A stretch of 64,000 nt of DNA. Origin: Metarhizobium sp017305935. GTDB lineage: Bacteria > Pseudomonadota > Alphaproteobacteria > Rhizobiales > Rhizobiaceae. Below the pieces are notes generated by a model, which searched no databases, was not told where the DNA came from, and worked only from the letters and a program-made list of their open reading frames with translations. Position 1 is the first letter of the stretch. Every line of letters begins with the position of its first letter. The stretch spans positions 620,001 through 684,000 of the forward strand of contig NZ_JARRIR010000002.1 of the NCBI RefSeq assembly GCF_029601685.1, in the 5' to 3' direction. Shown here piece by piece: positions 26,481-34,080 of this stretch. A program made the position numbers and the translations under genes.

Positions 26481-26893
26481 TGACATACTCCTTCAGGCAT
26501 GCGCCGGCAGGAAAATGCCAACGCAAAAGAGGCGCGACACCCAGAATGGCGCGCACCGACAAAAAGCCACGTCCTTCAAAGCATAGAAAGACTGGAAAGC
26601 TGCATTGTTCGTGAAATTCGACAGGTATGTACAGCGCAAGCCACGCCGCTCGATTTCATGCTGCTCACACTATACTATCGAAACGCCCGGCAAAAATGCA
26701 TTTTCCGCATGGTAGCCATGCATTTGCATCAAATTCGAACAATGCATTACCGGCAGCGTGCGACCCGCCGGGCTATAGCTTTGCGTGCTCAATCCGCCAC
26801 ATCCGTAAAATCCGCTGCAAAGGCTTAGGCAATTTTTAAATGTGGCAAGCTAGATTGCCCGCATATGGTCTTGAGTTTGTGTAGAGAGTGCCA
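26481..26893. other. AT-rich intergenic region between luxR-type gene and sciP
   Basis: A 413-base gap, visibly richer in A and T than its surroundings. It holds a perfect dyad GCATGG-TAG-CCATGC (26707-26721) amid several ATGCAT/TGCAT words, and a near-consensus CtrA box (26825-26839) before sciP. Short open frames here lack plausible codon use. Confidence 0.5.
26825..26839 (+). promoter_or_regulatory. Near-consensus CtrA box upstream of sciP
   Basis: TTAG-GCAATTT-TTAA differs from TTAA-N7-TTAA at one base. It lies 55 bases before the sciP start. In Caulobacter sciP is activated by CtrA, so the position makes sense. Confidence 0.45.
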
Positions 26894-27169
26894 ATGACCG
26901 AAATGATACGTCCACGAGTGAAATATGTCATCGGCCCGGATGGCAGCCCGCTGACGATTGCTGATCTGCCCCCGGCCAATACGCGCCGTTGGGTGATCCG
27001 TCGCAAGGCGGAAGTTGTCGCAGCGGTGCGCGGTGGCCTGTTGAGCCTGGAGGAAGCCTGTGAGCGCTATACGCTCACCGTTGAGGAATTCCTGTCCTGG
27101 CAATCGTCGATCAACGATCACGGTCTGGCGGGCCTGCGCACCACGCGCATTCAGCAATATCGCCACTGA
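26894..27169 (+). CDS. sciP: CtrA inhibitor SciP (DUF1153)
   Basis: SciP is a small DNA/CtrA-binding protein that blocks CtrA-activated transcription in part of the alphaproteobacterial cell cycle. The 91-residue product starts MTEMIRPRVKYVIGPDGSPL; a GTG two codons upstream is less likely. The DUF1153 domain covers almost the whole protein: LPPANTRRWVIRRKAEVVAA, then SLEEACERYTLTVEEFLSWQ, and GLAGLRTTRIQQYRH. It lies 1.4 kb from ctrA, which is the protein it regulates. Confidence 0.93.
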   Translation: MTEMIRPRVKYVIGPDGSPLTIADLPPANTRRWVIRRKAEVVAAVRGGLLSLEEACERYTLTVEEFLSWQSSINDHGLAGLRTTRIQQYRH

Positions 27170-27196
27170 CCTCCGGGGAAATCCGTTGTGGACCGG

Positions 27197-27231
27197 AAAG
27201 GCGGCTTGCCCGGACAGGGCAGGCCGCCTTT
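27197..27231 (+). terminator. Terminator-like hairpin after sciP
   Basis: Arms AAAGGCGGC and GCCGCCTTT enclose an inner TTGCCC/GGGCAG pairing. The T-run after it is short, so efficiency is uncertain. Confidence 0.6.
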
Positions 27232-27307
27232 CGGCGTCTTGAACCCCGAAATCGACAAGCCGGATCGGGACAGATAGGATTGCCGCGAAAGCAGCAGGAG
27301 ACATGGT

Positions 27308-27586
27308 ATGGATATTCGCCTGGAGGGCAAGCCAAGCGGCGGCCGTTATGTCGCAACCGTCGACGGTCATGAAGCCGAGATGACCTTTTCGCGCAGCTCG
27401 CCGCAATTGATCATCGTCGATCACACCGGCGTGCCCGATGCCTTGCGCGGTCGCGGCGTCGGCCAGGCGCTCGCCGCCCATGCAATCGAGGCGGCCCGGG
27501 CCGGCGGCTGGAAGATCATTCCGCTCTGCCCTTTCATGCGCGCCCAGGTCGAGCGCCATCCCGAATGGCGCGACGTCATCAGCTAG
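27308..27586 (+). CDS. Small GNAT-family N-acetyltransferase (NATD1/YjdJ-like)
   Basis: A 92-residue single-domain acetyltransferase starting MDIRLEGKPSGGRYVATVDG, with an AGGAG ribosome binding site. The acetyl-CoA-binding motif is VPDALRGRGVGQALAAHAIE, followed by GGWKIIPLCPFMRAQVERHPEWRDV, which is characteristic of the short YjdJ/NATD1 subgroup. Substrate unknown. It is on the plus strand between sciP and the FliJ-like gene and ends directly at a RIME-like repeat. Confidence 0.88.
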   Translation: MDIRLEGKPSGGRYVATVDGHEAEMTFSRSSPQLIIVDHTGVPDALRGRGVGQALAAHAIEAARAGGWKIIPLCPFMRAQVERHPEWRDVIS

Positions 27587-27660
27587 AGCATTTCCGGTCG
27601 AAGCCAGTTCGCTTCGGCGTCGGCAGATGCGGTAAGAACAAAAGATAGAGCACTTCCGGG
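27586..27660. repeat. RIME-like repeat, second type (copy 5)
   Basis: TAGAGCATTTCCGGTCGAAGC, CGCTTCGGCGTCGG and GATGCGGTAAGAACAAAAG are shared with copy 7 at 57.97 kb, including a trailing half unit AGAGCA-TTCCGGG. This variant replaces the TGTGAAGCGGTTTTCCG core with a CGCTTCGGCGTCGG core. Confidence 0.65.
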
Positions 27661-27788
27661 AGAGGGGGCGCCGCAACAACCGCAGACGGCAAAACACAGG
27701 CGCGGCGACTGCCGCCGCCACCGCCTGGTGTCTGTCGATATCCGCGAAGCCACCGGCCCGGAGAGGCCGGTGGAGCGCCCCGCGCCTC

Positions 27789-28139
27789 TTAGGCGCGGGC
27801 GCGCACCGCCAGATCGCGCTCCTCGAGCGCGGCGGCGCGGGCATGTTCGGACTGTGCCTCTTCCAGCGACAGTTCGGCCGCCTCCTGCTGCACCCGCAAT
27901 TCCCGAATCGAAACCTGCAGATTGTCTGCCCGTTGCCGCGCCGCCTTGGCGAAGGTCGGATAGGCAAAATGATTCGGGTCCGAAATTCCCGATTTCTTTT
28001 CTTCGAGAACGATCTGGGTCTCCAGTTCCTTGGCCATTCTCTCGAATTCGGCCATCATCAACTGCAATTGCTGCAATTGACGACGTTTTTCGTTCACCTG
28101 AAACTCTTTCAGGCGAACATGGCTCTCACGCGATTTCAT
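27789..28139 (-). CDS. FliJ-like coiled-coil protein
   Basis: A 116-residue, almost entirely helical protein (MKSRESHVRLKEFQVNEKRR) with a GGGAG ribosome binding site. Strong heptad character (QLQQLQLMMAEFERMAKELE; LSLEEAQSEHARAAALEERD) and the overall pattern match rhizobial proteins annotated as flagellar export protein FliJ. FliJ escorts substrates to the flagellar type III ATPase. No other flagellar gene is next to it. It is divergent from ctrA across a 440-base gap. Assignment to FliJ is based on coiled-coil pattern and remembered context, so moderate. Confidence 0.7.
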   Translation of the reverse strand: MKSRESHVRLKEFQVNEKRRQLQQLQLMMAEFERMAKELETQIVLEEKKSGISDPNHFAYPTFAKAARQRADNLQVSIRELRVQQEAAELSLEEAQSEHARAAALEERDLAVRARA

Positions 28140-28271
28140 ACGCAATACTCCCGTGATGCGAGACCCCGGCTCAACTCTTGGCCTGCCCGTCCCGATACGA
28201 ACCGGATCGGGCGAAAAAAATTCATTCCGCGTTAATGAAAACCTACCGCTGGTAACCTTTCGTTTACGGGC

Positions 28272-28445
28272 ATGATCGATGATACAGCCTATCATTTAAA
28301 GCTCGGTAAACACCAAGCGGGACGTGCAGAGCTTGTCGAATGGTTGAGTCAACTGAATCGGTTAGCGGAGTTTGTTGAAGCAGGAGTTGAGCGGCCTCGA
28401 TTTCATATTCCCTTTGAAAAACATGCAAGTGGTATAAATTTTTAA
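28272..28445 (+). CDS. Possible small protein of 57 residues upstream of ctrA
   Basis: An uninterrupted frame ATG to TAA on the plus strand, 135 bases before ctrA. The predicted peptide starts MIDDTAYHLKLGKHQAGR, has an amphipathic helix-like centre (ELVEWLSQLNRLAEFVEAG) and ends PFEKHASGINF. Codon use is unlike the neighbours: many TTA, AGT, GGA, ATA and A/T-ending codons. No good Shine-Dalgarno is visible before the ATG. I do not recognise the sequence. It could be an acquired or leader ORF, or chance in an AT-rich promoter region. Confidence 0.3.
   Translation: MIDDTAYHLKLGKHQAGRAELVEWLSQLNRLAEFVEAGVERPRFHIPFEKHASGINF
28296..28310. promoter_or_regulatory. Near-consensus CtrA box upstream of ctrA
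   Basis: TTAA-AGCTCGG-TAAA has one mismatch to TTAA-N7-TTAA. It would allow CtrA autoregulation, although it is 270 bases from the start codon and overlaps the small ORF. Confidence 0.3.
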
Positions 28446-28580
28446 CGAACCAGATACGACTTGCCAGAGGGAATCAGAATTTGTTAACCATTTCGTGGCA
28501 GCTTTCAAATCAGGCAAAAACGGGCTCTGTGGCGCCTTTGAGGACGAAAGCGACCTTTAAGCGGCGGTAAGGGGATAATT

Positions 28581-29282
<702 letters not shown>

Positions 29283-29313
29283 TCCCCGCGCCTCCAGGCC
29301 GCCGCCCGAATTC

Positions 29314-29350
29314 GATCCTGTCCGCGAGAGCGGGCAGGATTTTTGTTTTC
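29314..29350 (+). terminator. Terminator of ctrA
   Basis: Stem ATCCTGTCCGC/GCGGGCAGGAT with a GAGA loop (one G-T pair), followed by TTTTGTTTTC, 30 bases after the ctrA stop. Confidence 0.85.
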
Positions 29351-29385
29351 CACAACCTCCCCTTTCAGGCCAGCCGCCCCGCATG

Positions 29386-29419
29386 AAAAAACCGCCGCTC
29401 GGGAGCCGAGGGCGGTTTT
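29386..29419 (-). terminator. Terminator of the CheY-like gene
   Basis: Stem AAAACCGCC(G)CTCGG/CCGAGGGCGGTTTT, with six T residues following on the minus strand. It lies 23 bases after the CheY-like stop codon and faces the ctrA terminator. Confidence 0.8.
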
Positions 29420-29441
29420 CGAAAAGCGCAATGCAAATGTT

Positions 29442-29804
29442 TCAGGCGGCTGCCGCCAGCGTGCCGAACGTGGCGGTCAGAACCTTGCGATCGAAGGGTT
29501 TCAGCAGGAAGTCATTGGCGCCGGCGCGCTTTCCGATCATCATCTTCTTCAGATCCGCCTCGATGACGCAATAATAGATGCGCACCTTGTCGCCGCCCGG
29601 CAGACCGCGCACGCCGCCGATCAGGTCCAGCGCGCCGTCCATGGCGGCATCGACGATCAGGATGTTCGGCATCTCCTCGCCGCAGCGGCGCAGGCCCTCG
29701 CGGTCGGTGCCGGCCTCCACCACCAGGAATCCGAGTTCCGACAGGATCCGCTTGCCGACCTTCCGAACGACATCCGACGTATCCGCGATCATCAAACGCT
29801 GCAT
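29442..29804 (-). CDS. Degenerate CheY-like single-domain response regulator
   Basis: A 120-residue stand-alone receiver domain. The start at 29804 (MQRLMIADTSDVVRKVGKR) has GGAG upstream; an in-frame ATG four codons earlier is possible. The phosphoacceptor aspartate is present (D52 in ILIVDAAMDG) and so is the conserved lysine (K102 in FLLKPFD). However, the acidic pair is reduced to a single Asp (D8), and the Thr/Ser switch position is replaced (YYCVIEAD). It may therefore be a poor or atypical phosphate acceptor. It lies between ctrA and chpT, which suggests a role in the same phosphorelay; it is not a clear DivK or CpdR. Confidence 0.85.
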   Translation of the reverse strand: MQRLMIADTSDVVRKVGKRILSELGFLVVEAGTDREGLRRCGEEMPNILIVDAAMDGALDLIGGVRGLPGGDKVRIYYCVIEADLKKMMIGKRAGANDFLLKPFDRKVLTATFGTLAAAA

Positions 29805-29983
29805 GACCAACTCCATACAAAAAGCGACCGGATCGACCGCCGGCCCAAGGCCAACTCTAGTTCCGCGCATGCTAAGAAGTGGTTAAGTTTGTACGAAGCC
29901 CTGCCCGAGCTGGTTGCACGCAAAAGCCGCGCACCATTCCTGAAGCGCGGCCTTGATGGATTTCGAGTCGGTTCGGGAACCGT

Positions 29984-30646
29984 TCAGACGGCGTTCGTCT
30001 CGCCGGCGTCCATCGTCGCCTTGAAGATGATCTCCTCCGGCGTCTGCTCATAGCTCAGCTCCATGCCGGCCTCTTCGGCAAGCAGCACGGTGTAATAGGG
30101 CTGGATCGAATGCGCATCGACCGCCTCCTCCATCCTGTCGGAGCAGATCTCGGCGAATTTCTGCGGTACGCGCATCATCCGGCCCTTGGCGACGATGGTG
30201 AAGGCGGCGTCGAATTCCGGGTTTTCCAGGGTAATGTCGAGCGAGCCGCCACGCGGGATCGAGCCGTATGCCACAAGGAACAGGTTGAGCAGCAGCTTGA
30301 CCCGGTTCTTGGCGATGATGGCGCGCGGGCCGTTCCAGGAGACTTCCGTCTTCTTTTCGGCGGCGGCGAAATCCTTGGCGGCCTTTTCGGCTTCGCCGGT
30401 ATCGATCGAGGCGCCGACCGAGCCGGAGGCGCCGAAGGCAAGCCGCGCGAATTTCAGCCGCACCGAGGCATTGAGCGCGCTGGTGCGGATGAGGTCCATC
30501 GCATCCGCATCGGCCCCGCCTTCGTCGAGCAGTTCCAGCCCGTTGTTGATGGCGCCGACCGGCGAGATGACGTCATGGCAGACGCGGCTGCACAACAGCG
30601 CCGCCAGGTCAGGCCCGTTAAGGGTAAGGTTGATGTTCTTCGGCAT
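29984..30646 (-). CDS. chpT: Histidine phosphotransferase ChpT
   Basis: ChpT relays phosphate from the hybrid kinase CckA to CtrA and CpdR. The start at 30646 (MPKNINLTLNGPDLAALLCS) has AGGAG at 7 bases and gives 220 residues, the normal length; the longer frame to 30748 is not supported. The phosphorylated histidine is H24 in RVCHDVISPVGAINNGLELL. The C-terminal half is a degenerate ATPase-like domain (PRAIIAKNRVKLLLNLFLVA). It neighbours ctrA and is divergent from eipA. Confidence 0.92.
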   Translation of the reverse strand: MPKNINLTLNGPDLAALLCSRVCHDVISPVGAINNGLELLDEGGADADAMDLIRTSALNASVRLKFARLAFGASGSVGASIDTGEAEKAAKDFAAAEKKTEVSWNGPRAIIAKNRVKLLLNLFLVAYGSIPRGGSLDITLENPEFDAAFTIVAKGRMMRVPQKFAEICSDRMEEAVDAHSIQPYYTVLLAEEAGMELSYEQTPEEIIFKATMDAGETNAV

Positions 30647-30796
30647 GGATCTGCTCCTGGATTTTCCGTCTCGGCCTGCATCCTGCCCGACATGCATTGC
30701 GCGAATATGGTCGCGGACCCGCGCCGGACATGGGGCGTCGATCCGCACCGGCCCTGCGGGGAGCGGCGACTGGCGTCATAATGACACCATATTTGG

Positions 30797-30811
30797 TAAA
30801 CCGATTGTTAA
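30797..30811. promoter_or_regulatory. Near-consensus CtrA box between chpT and eipA
   Basis: TAAA-CCGATTG-TTAA, one mismatch to TTAA-N7-TTAA, lies 71 bases before the eipA start and about 150 before chpT. It is the mirror image of the mismatch seen upstream of ctrA. Confidence 0.35.
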
Positions 30812-30881
30812 GACCAACCGACCAAAATGTGAAAAGCGGCGGTCAGACGCCCGATTCGCATTGCAACGAACGGATGAGATC

Positions 30882-31469
30882 ATGCATTTCAAGCCACTCC
30901 GCCTCTTCGCCGGTCTGAATTTCCTCGTGGCGCTCGTCGCCATGGTCTGGGCAGCGCTGCCGGTCAATGCGTGGTCGGCCGATTCGAGCCAGTACACCGC
31001 CCAGGAGATCGTCGATGCCGGCCACAGCTTCTTCGGCTCGGCCAGCGGCGGCCTCGCCAAGGTGGTGGAGCGCGCCTTTTCGCAATACGGCTTGCCGAAC
31101 GGCTATATCCTCGGCCAGGAAGGCTCCGGCGCCTTCATCGCCGGCCTGACCTATGGCGAAGGCACGATGTATACCAAGAATGCCGGCGAACATAATCTCT
31201 TCTGGCAGGGCCCCTCGCTCGGCATCGATTATGGCGGCCAGGGCAGCCGCGCCATGATGCTGGTCTACAATCTCGACAGCATCGACGACGTCTATGCCCG
31301 CTTCGGCGGCGTCAGCGGCTCGGCCTTCGTCGTCGCCGGCGTCGGCATGACCGTGCTGCACAATAACAACGTCATCCTCGTGCCGATCCGCACCGGTCTC
31401 GGCGCCCGCCTCGGCGTCAATGTCGGCTATCTCAAGATCACCCGCCAGCCGACCTGGAATCCCTTCTGA
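30882..31469 (+). CDS. eipA: EipA-like envelope integrity protein (DUF1134)
   Basis: A 195-residue periplasmic protein. The ATG at 30882 opens a signal peptide (MHFKPLRLFAGLNFLVALVA, ending VNAWSA). The mature part matches DUF1134: QEIVDAGHSFFGSASGGLAK, LTYGEGTMYTKNAGEHNLFW and GQGSRAMMLVYNLDSIDDVY. In Brucella the homologue EipA has a small beta-barrel fold, is needed for envelope integrity and is linked to CtrA. The gene diverges from chpT with a near-consensus CtrA box between them. The much longer open frame upstream, reading through chpT, is not used. Confidence 0.88.
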   Translation: MHFKPLRLFAGLNFLVALVAMVWAALPVNAWSADSSQYTAQEIVDAGHSFFGSASGGLAKVVERAFSQYGLPNGYILGQEGSGAFIAGLTYGEGTMYTKNAGEHNLFWQGPSLGIDYGGQGSRAMMLVYNLDSIDDVYARFGGVSGSAFVVAGVGMTVLHNNNVILVPIRTGLGARLGVNVGYLKITRQPTWNPF

Positions 31470-31589
31470 ACCCACCGGTTTGCATCCCTTCCCCGTTAAG
31501 CCTGATTTGGAAGAAAGCTTGCGGCAGGTCCGGCGGCATGGTTATGTCGCCTCCTGTTCTGTCGCCAACCGCCGGTTTTTGGTCCCGCT

Positions 31590-32738
31590 TTGATTCAATA
31601 CGCCATCCTGTTCGGACTGGGTTTTCTGACGGCCGCGCTGATCGTGTTGCTGCTGGCGCCGTTCGTGCTGCGGCGCGTCGTCTGGTTCACCGAGCGGCGG
31701 CTGCGCGCCACCATGCCGATCAGCCCGCAGGAACTGCGGGCCCAGAAGGACATGGCGCGCGCCCTCTATGCCTCCGAAAACGCCAGGATCGCGCATGCGT
31801 TGAAGCAGGAGAGCGAAAAGGCGATCGCCCTGCAGCTTCGCGGCGATGCGCTCGCACAGGATGCCGGCCGCCTGCAGTCGGAAAATGCCGACCTTCGCAA
31901 CCTTGTCGAGGAGATGAACGTCGAGGCCGGTGACCTGCGCTCGCGGCTTCGGCGCGAGGAGGAAGCGGCACTGCATCTCAAGGCGCGCTTCGGCGATCTC
32001 GAAACCGTGCTTTTCGGCCGCAACCAGGAAATCGAGACCCTGGAAAAGCGCGTCAACCGGCTGGTCATGGATATCGACAATCTCAAGCTCGACCTCGCCG
32101 CGTCCGACACAACCTCGGAAAGCATGCAGTCGCGCCTCGCCTCGCTGCGCGACGAGCGCGAAAACCTGCGACGCGACCTGAAACTGATGACGCAGCGCGC
32201 TCGCGATGCCGAAATGCGCCTCGACAAGGAAGAGCACAAGGCGCTGCGCCTCGAGGAGCGACTGATGCGCGAGCAGATGCTGAACGCCGACCGCGAGACG
32301 CTGCTGGAACGGCGCGGAAGCGAAAACAAGCGGCTGCGCGAAAAGCTGAAGCTTTCTACCCAGCAGGCCCGCCAGGCGGGCCGCGCCCTGCGCCTCGCCG
32401 GTCTCGGCGATCTCACGGCGGAGGAAACCGAACTGCTCGATGAACCCATGCCCCCCGAACTCGATCCCGCCGACGACCGCATCGCCATGCTGGCCGAAAC
32501 CGTGCGCAGCCGTGGCGTAAGCGTCGCCGAGCGCCTGCTTCAGGCCAAGCCCGCCGAGGATGCCGAGATGCGCGAGGAAATCGCCGCCGTCGCCGCCCGG
32601 ATGGTGGCGCTCACGGCTCTGAAGGAGGGCGAGGCTTCGCCGATCCCTTCCCTGCTCTCCGCCGCGCCGCCGAAAGCGCGCGCCAGCCGCCAAAGTCTGG
32701 CGGACCGCATTTCCGACGTCATGAACCTGCCTTCGTAG
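31590..32738 (+). CDS. Membrane-anchored coiled-coil protein, function unknown
   Basis: A 382-residue protein with one N-terminal membrane helix (YAILFGLGFLTAALIVLLLA), then about 240 residues of highly charged coiled coil (LEKRVNRLVMDIDNLKLDLA, RDERENLRRDLKLMTQRARD) and an Ala/Pro-rich C-terminal part. The only start that keeps the membrane helix is TTG 31590; the first in-frame ATG is about 42 codons later. No clear Shine-Dalgarno precedes the TTG. I do not recognise a named family; the layout resembles structural or division-related membrane tethers. It follows eipA after 120 bases on the same strand. Confidence 0.7.
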   Translation: MIQYAILFGLGFLTAALIVLLLAPFVLRRVVWFTERRLRATMPISPQELRAQKDMARALYASENARIAHALKQESEKAIALQLRGDALAQDAGRLQSENADLRNLVEEMNVEAGDLRSRLRREEEAALHLKARFGDLETVLFGRNQEIETLEKRVNRLVMDIDNLKLDLAASDTTSESMQSRLASLRDERENLRRDLKLMTQRARDAEMRLDKEEHKALRLEERLMREQMLNADRETLLERRGSENKRLREKLKLSTQQARQAGRALRLAGLGDLTAEETELLDEPMPPELDPADDRIAMLAETVRSRGVSVAERLLQAKPAEDAEMREEIAAVAARMVALTALKEGEASPIPSLLSAAPPKARASRQSLADRISDVMNLPS

Positions 32739-32745
32739 CAGACAC

Positions 32746-33567
32746 TCAGATCCGCCCCATGGCCGAGGCGATCTGGTAAAGCGCGATGCCCGTCGCCGTA
32801 CCGACGTTCAGGCTGTCGAGCCCCGGTGCCTGCGGCACGCGCACGCTGTCGAAACGCGCCAGAATCTCCGCCGGCAGGCCCTCGCCTTCGGTGCCCAGCA
32901 CCAGCGCCGTGCGCGCGCCCGGCTTGGCCGCGCGAATATCGATCATTCCGGAAGGCGAAAGCGCCATGATGCCGAAGCCGGTGGCGGCGAGCGTCGCCAG
33001 AATGTCTTCCGCCCGGCCAGCGCGGCTATAGGGCACGGCCAGCACAGCGCCGACGGACACGCGCAGCGCCTTGCGATAGAGCGGATCGCAACAGGTCTCG
33101 TCGAGCAGCACGGCATCGGCGCCAAGCGCCGCGGCATTGCGGAAGATGGCGCCGATATTGTCGTGATTGGAAATGCCGCAGCAGACGACGGCAAGCGCTG
33201 CCTGCGGCAGGCCGGCGATCACCGCCTCCGCCCCCGCCTTCTCCACCCGCCGCCCAAGCGCGAGGACGCCGCGATGCATGTCGAAACCGACGATGCCGTT
33301 CATCACGGCCTGATCCGCCACATAGACCGGCACACCATCGGGAAGTCGCGCGAGGATGTCGCGCACGCCATCGACTCGGTTGGAGAGCAGCAGAACAGCC
33401 TCGACCGCAAACCGGACATGCGCGTGCGCCTCCGCCAGCACCCGCAGCACCACCGTGCCCTCGGCGATGAACCGATCCTGCCGCCCGGTCAGATCCCGCT
33501 CGCGGATATCGCGAAAGGCGGCAATGCGCGGATCGCCGGCCTCCTCGATGCGGATGGTCTCTCGCAT
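32746..33567 (-). CDS. TrmH/SpoU-family RNA methyltransferase
   Basis: A 273-residue AdoMet-dependent 2'-O-ribose methyltransferase with a SPOUT knot. Motif 1 is NHDNIGAIFRNAAALGADAV, motif 2 ALVLGTEGEGLPAEIL, motif 3 VRVPQAPGLDSLNVGTATGI. An N-terminal substrate-binding extension precedes them. Target could be rRNA or tRNA; it cannot be distinguished here. It starts 5 bases after the preceding small membrane protein gene, so they form an operon. Confidence 0.9.
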   Translation of the reverse strand: MRETIRIEEAGDPRIAAFRDIRERDLTGRQDRFIAEGTVVLRVLAEAHAHVRFAVEAVLLLSNRVDGVRDILARLPDGVPVYVADQAVMNGIVGFDMHRGVLALGRRVEKAGAEAVIAGLPQAALAVVCCGISNHDNIGAIFRNAAALGADAVLLDETCCDPLYRKALRVSVGAVLAVPYSRAGRAEDILATLAATGFGIMALSPSGMIDIRAAKPGARTALVLGTEGEGLPAEILARFDSVRVPQAPGLDSLNVGTATGIALYQIASAMGRI

Positions 33568-33572
33568 CGGCG

Positions 33573-33962
33573 TCAGTTGCCGGCGATGTCGATATCGGCG
33601 ACGATGCGCCCGACGGCGATGTCGAAGACCAGCGCCTTGCGCTTTCCGTCCGCCAGACGGCCGGTAAACAGGATCTGGGCGCCCGACAGGCTGGTATTAT
33701 CGATGACGAAGCCCGCCGGCAGGTTGGCCATCGCCTTCAGCGGCTCGTCGGAGGGGATGGCAAGGCCGCCGGCCGTGACCGGGGCTGCGGCCGGCGCGGA
33801 GGAGCGTGTCAGCTTGTAGCCGATGGTCACCAGCACGGCCATCAGCAGCACGCCCATGATGCCGGCGGAAACGAGCTGAAGGCGCACCATCTTGCGGCGG
33901 ACATTTTCCATCGCCGGATCGAGCGGCTTTTCTTCCTGTTCGTCTGGTTCGACATTTGACAT
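33573..33962 (-). CDS. Small membrane protein (DUF6476-like)
   Basis: A 129-residue protein (MSNVEPDEQEEKPLDPAMEN) with an acidic N terminus, one membrane helix (LVSAGIMGVLLMAVLVTIGY) and a periplasmic C-terminal part of about 70 residues (LAIPSDEPLKAMANLPAGFV, LFTGRLADGKRKALVFDIAV). I recall rhizobial relatives as DUF6476. Function unknown. It is transcribed with the SpoU methyltransferase and divergent from rluD. Confidence 0.75.
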   Translation of the reverse strand: MSNVEPDEQEEKPLDPAMENVRRKMVRLQLVSAGIMGVLLMAVLVTIGYKLTRSSAPAAAPVTAGGLAIPSDEPLKAMANLPAGFVIDNTSLSGAQILFTGRLADGKRKALVFDIAVGRIVADIDIAGN

Positions 33963-34080
33963 GGGTCGAGTCTCGGTTCATGACGGCCGCAAGGAACAAT
34001 GCCTTCCCCGACGCAGACGCCGAAACCGGGGAGAGGCCAGCAAGCCAGAGCACCGGTGGATGACACACGGGATGACGTGA

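Larger units (their letters stand above)
28140..28580. other. Upstream region of ctrA
   Basis: A 441-base AT-rich region between the FliJ-like gene and ctrA. It contains three GANTC sites (28346-28350, 28355-28359, 28471-28475), the CcrM methylation sequence that marks cell-cycle-timed promoters. It also has a near-consensus CtrA box (28296-28310) and a possible small ORF (28272-28445). The layout fits a methylation-sensitive, autoregulated ctrA promoter. Confidence 0.6.

Noticed and set aside
26499..26828. A 109-codon frame between the LuxR gene and sciP
   Set aside because: No ribosome binding site, atypical codon use and a non-protein-like product; it runs over the dyad and promoter region.
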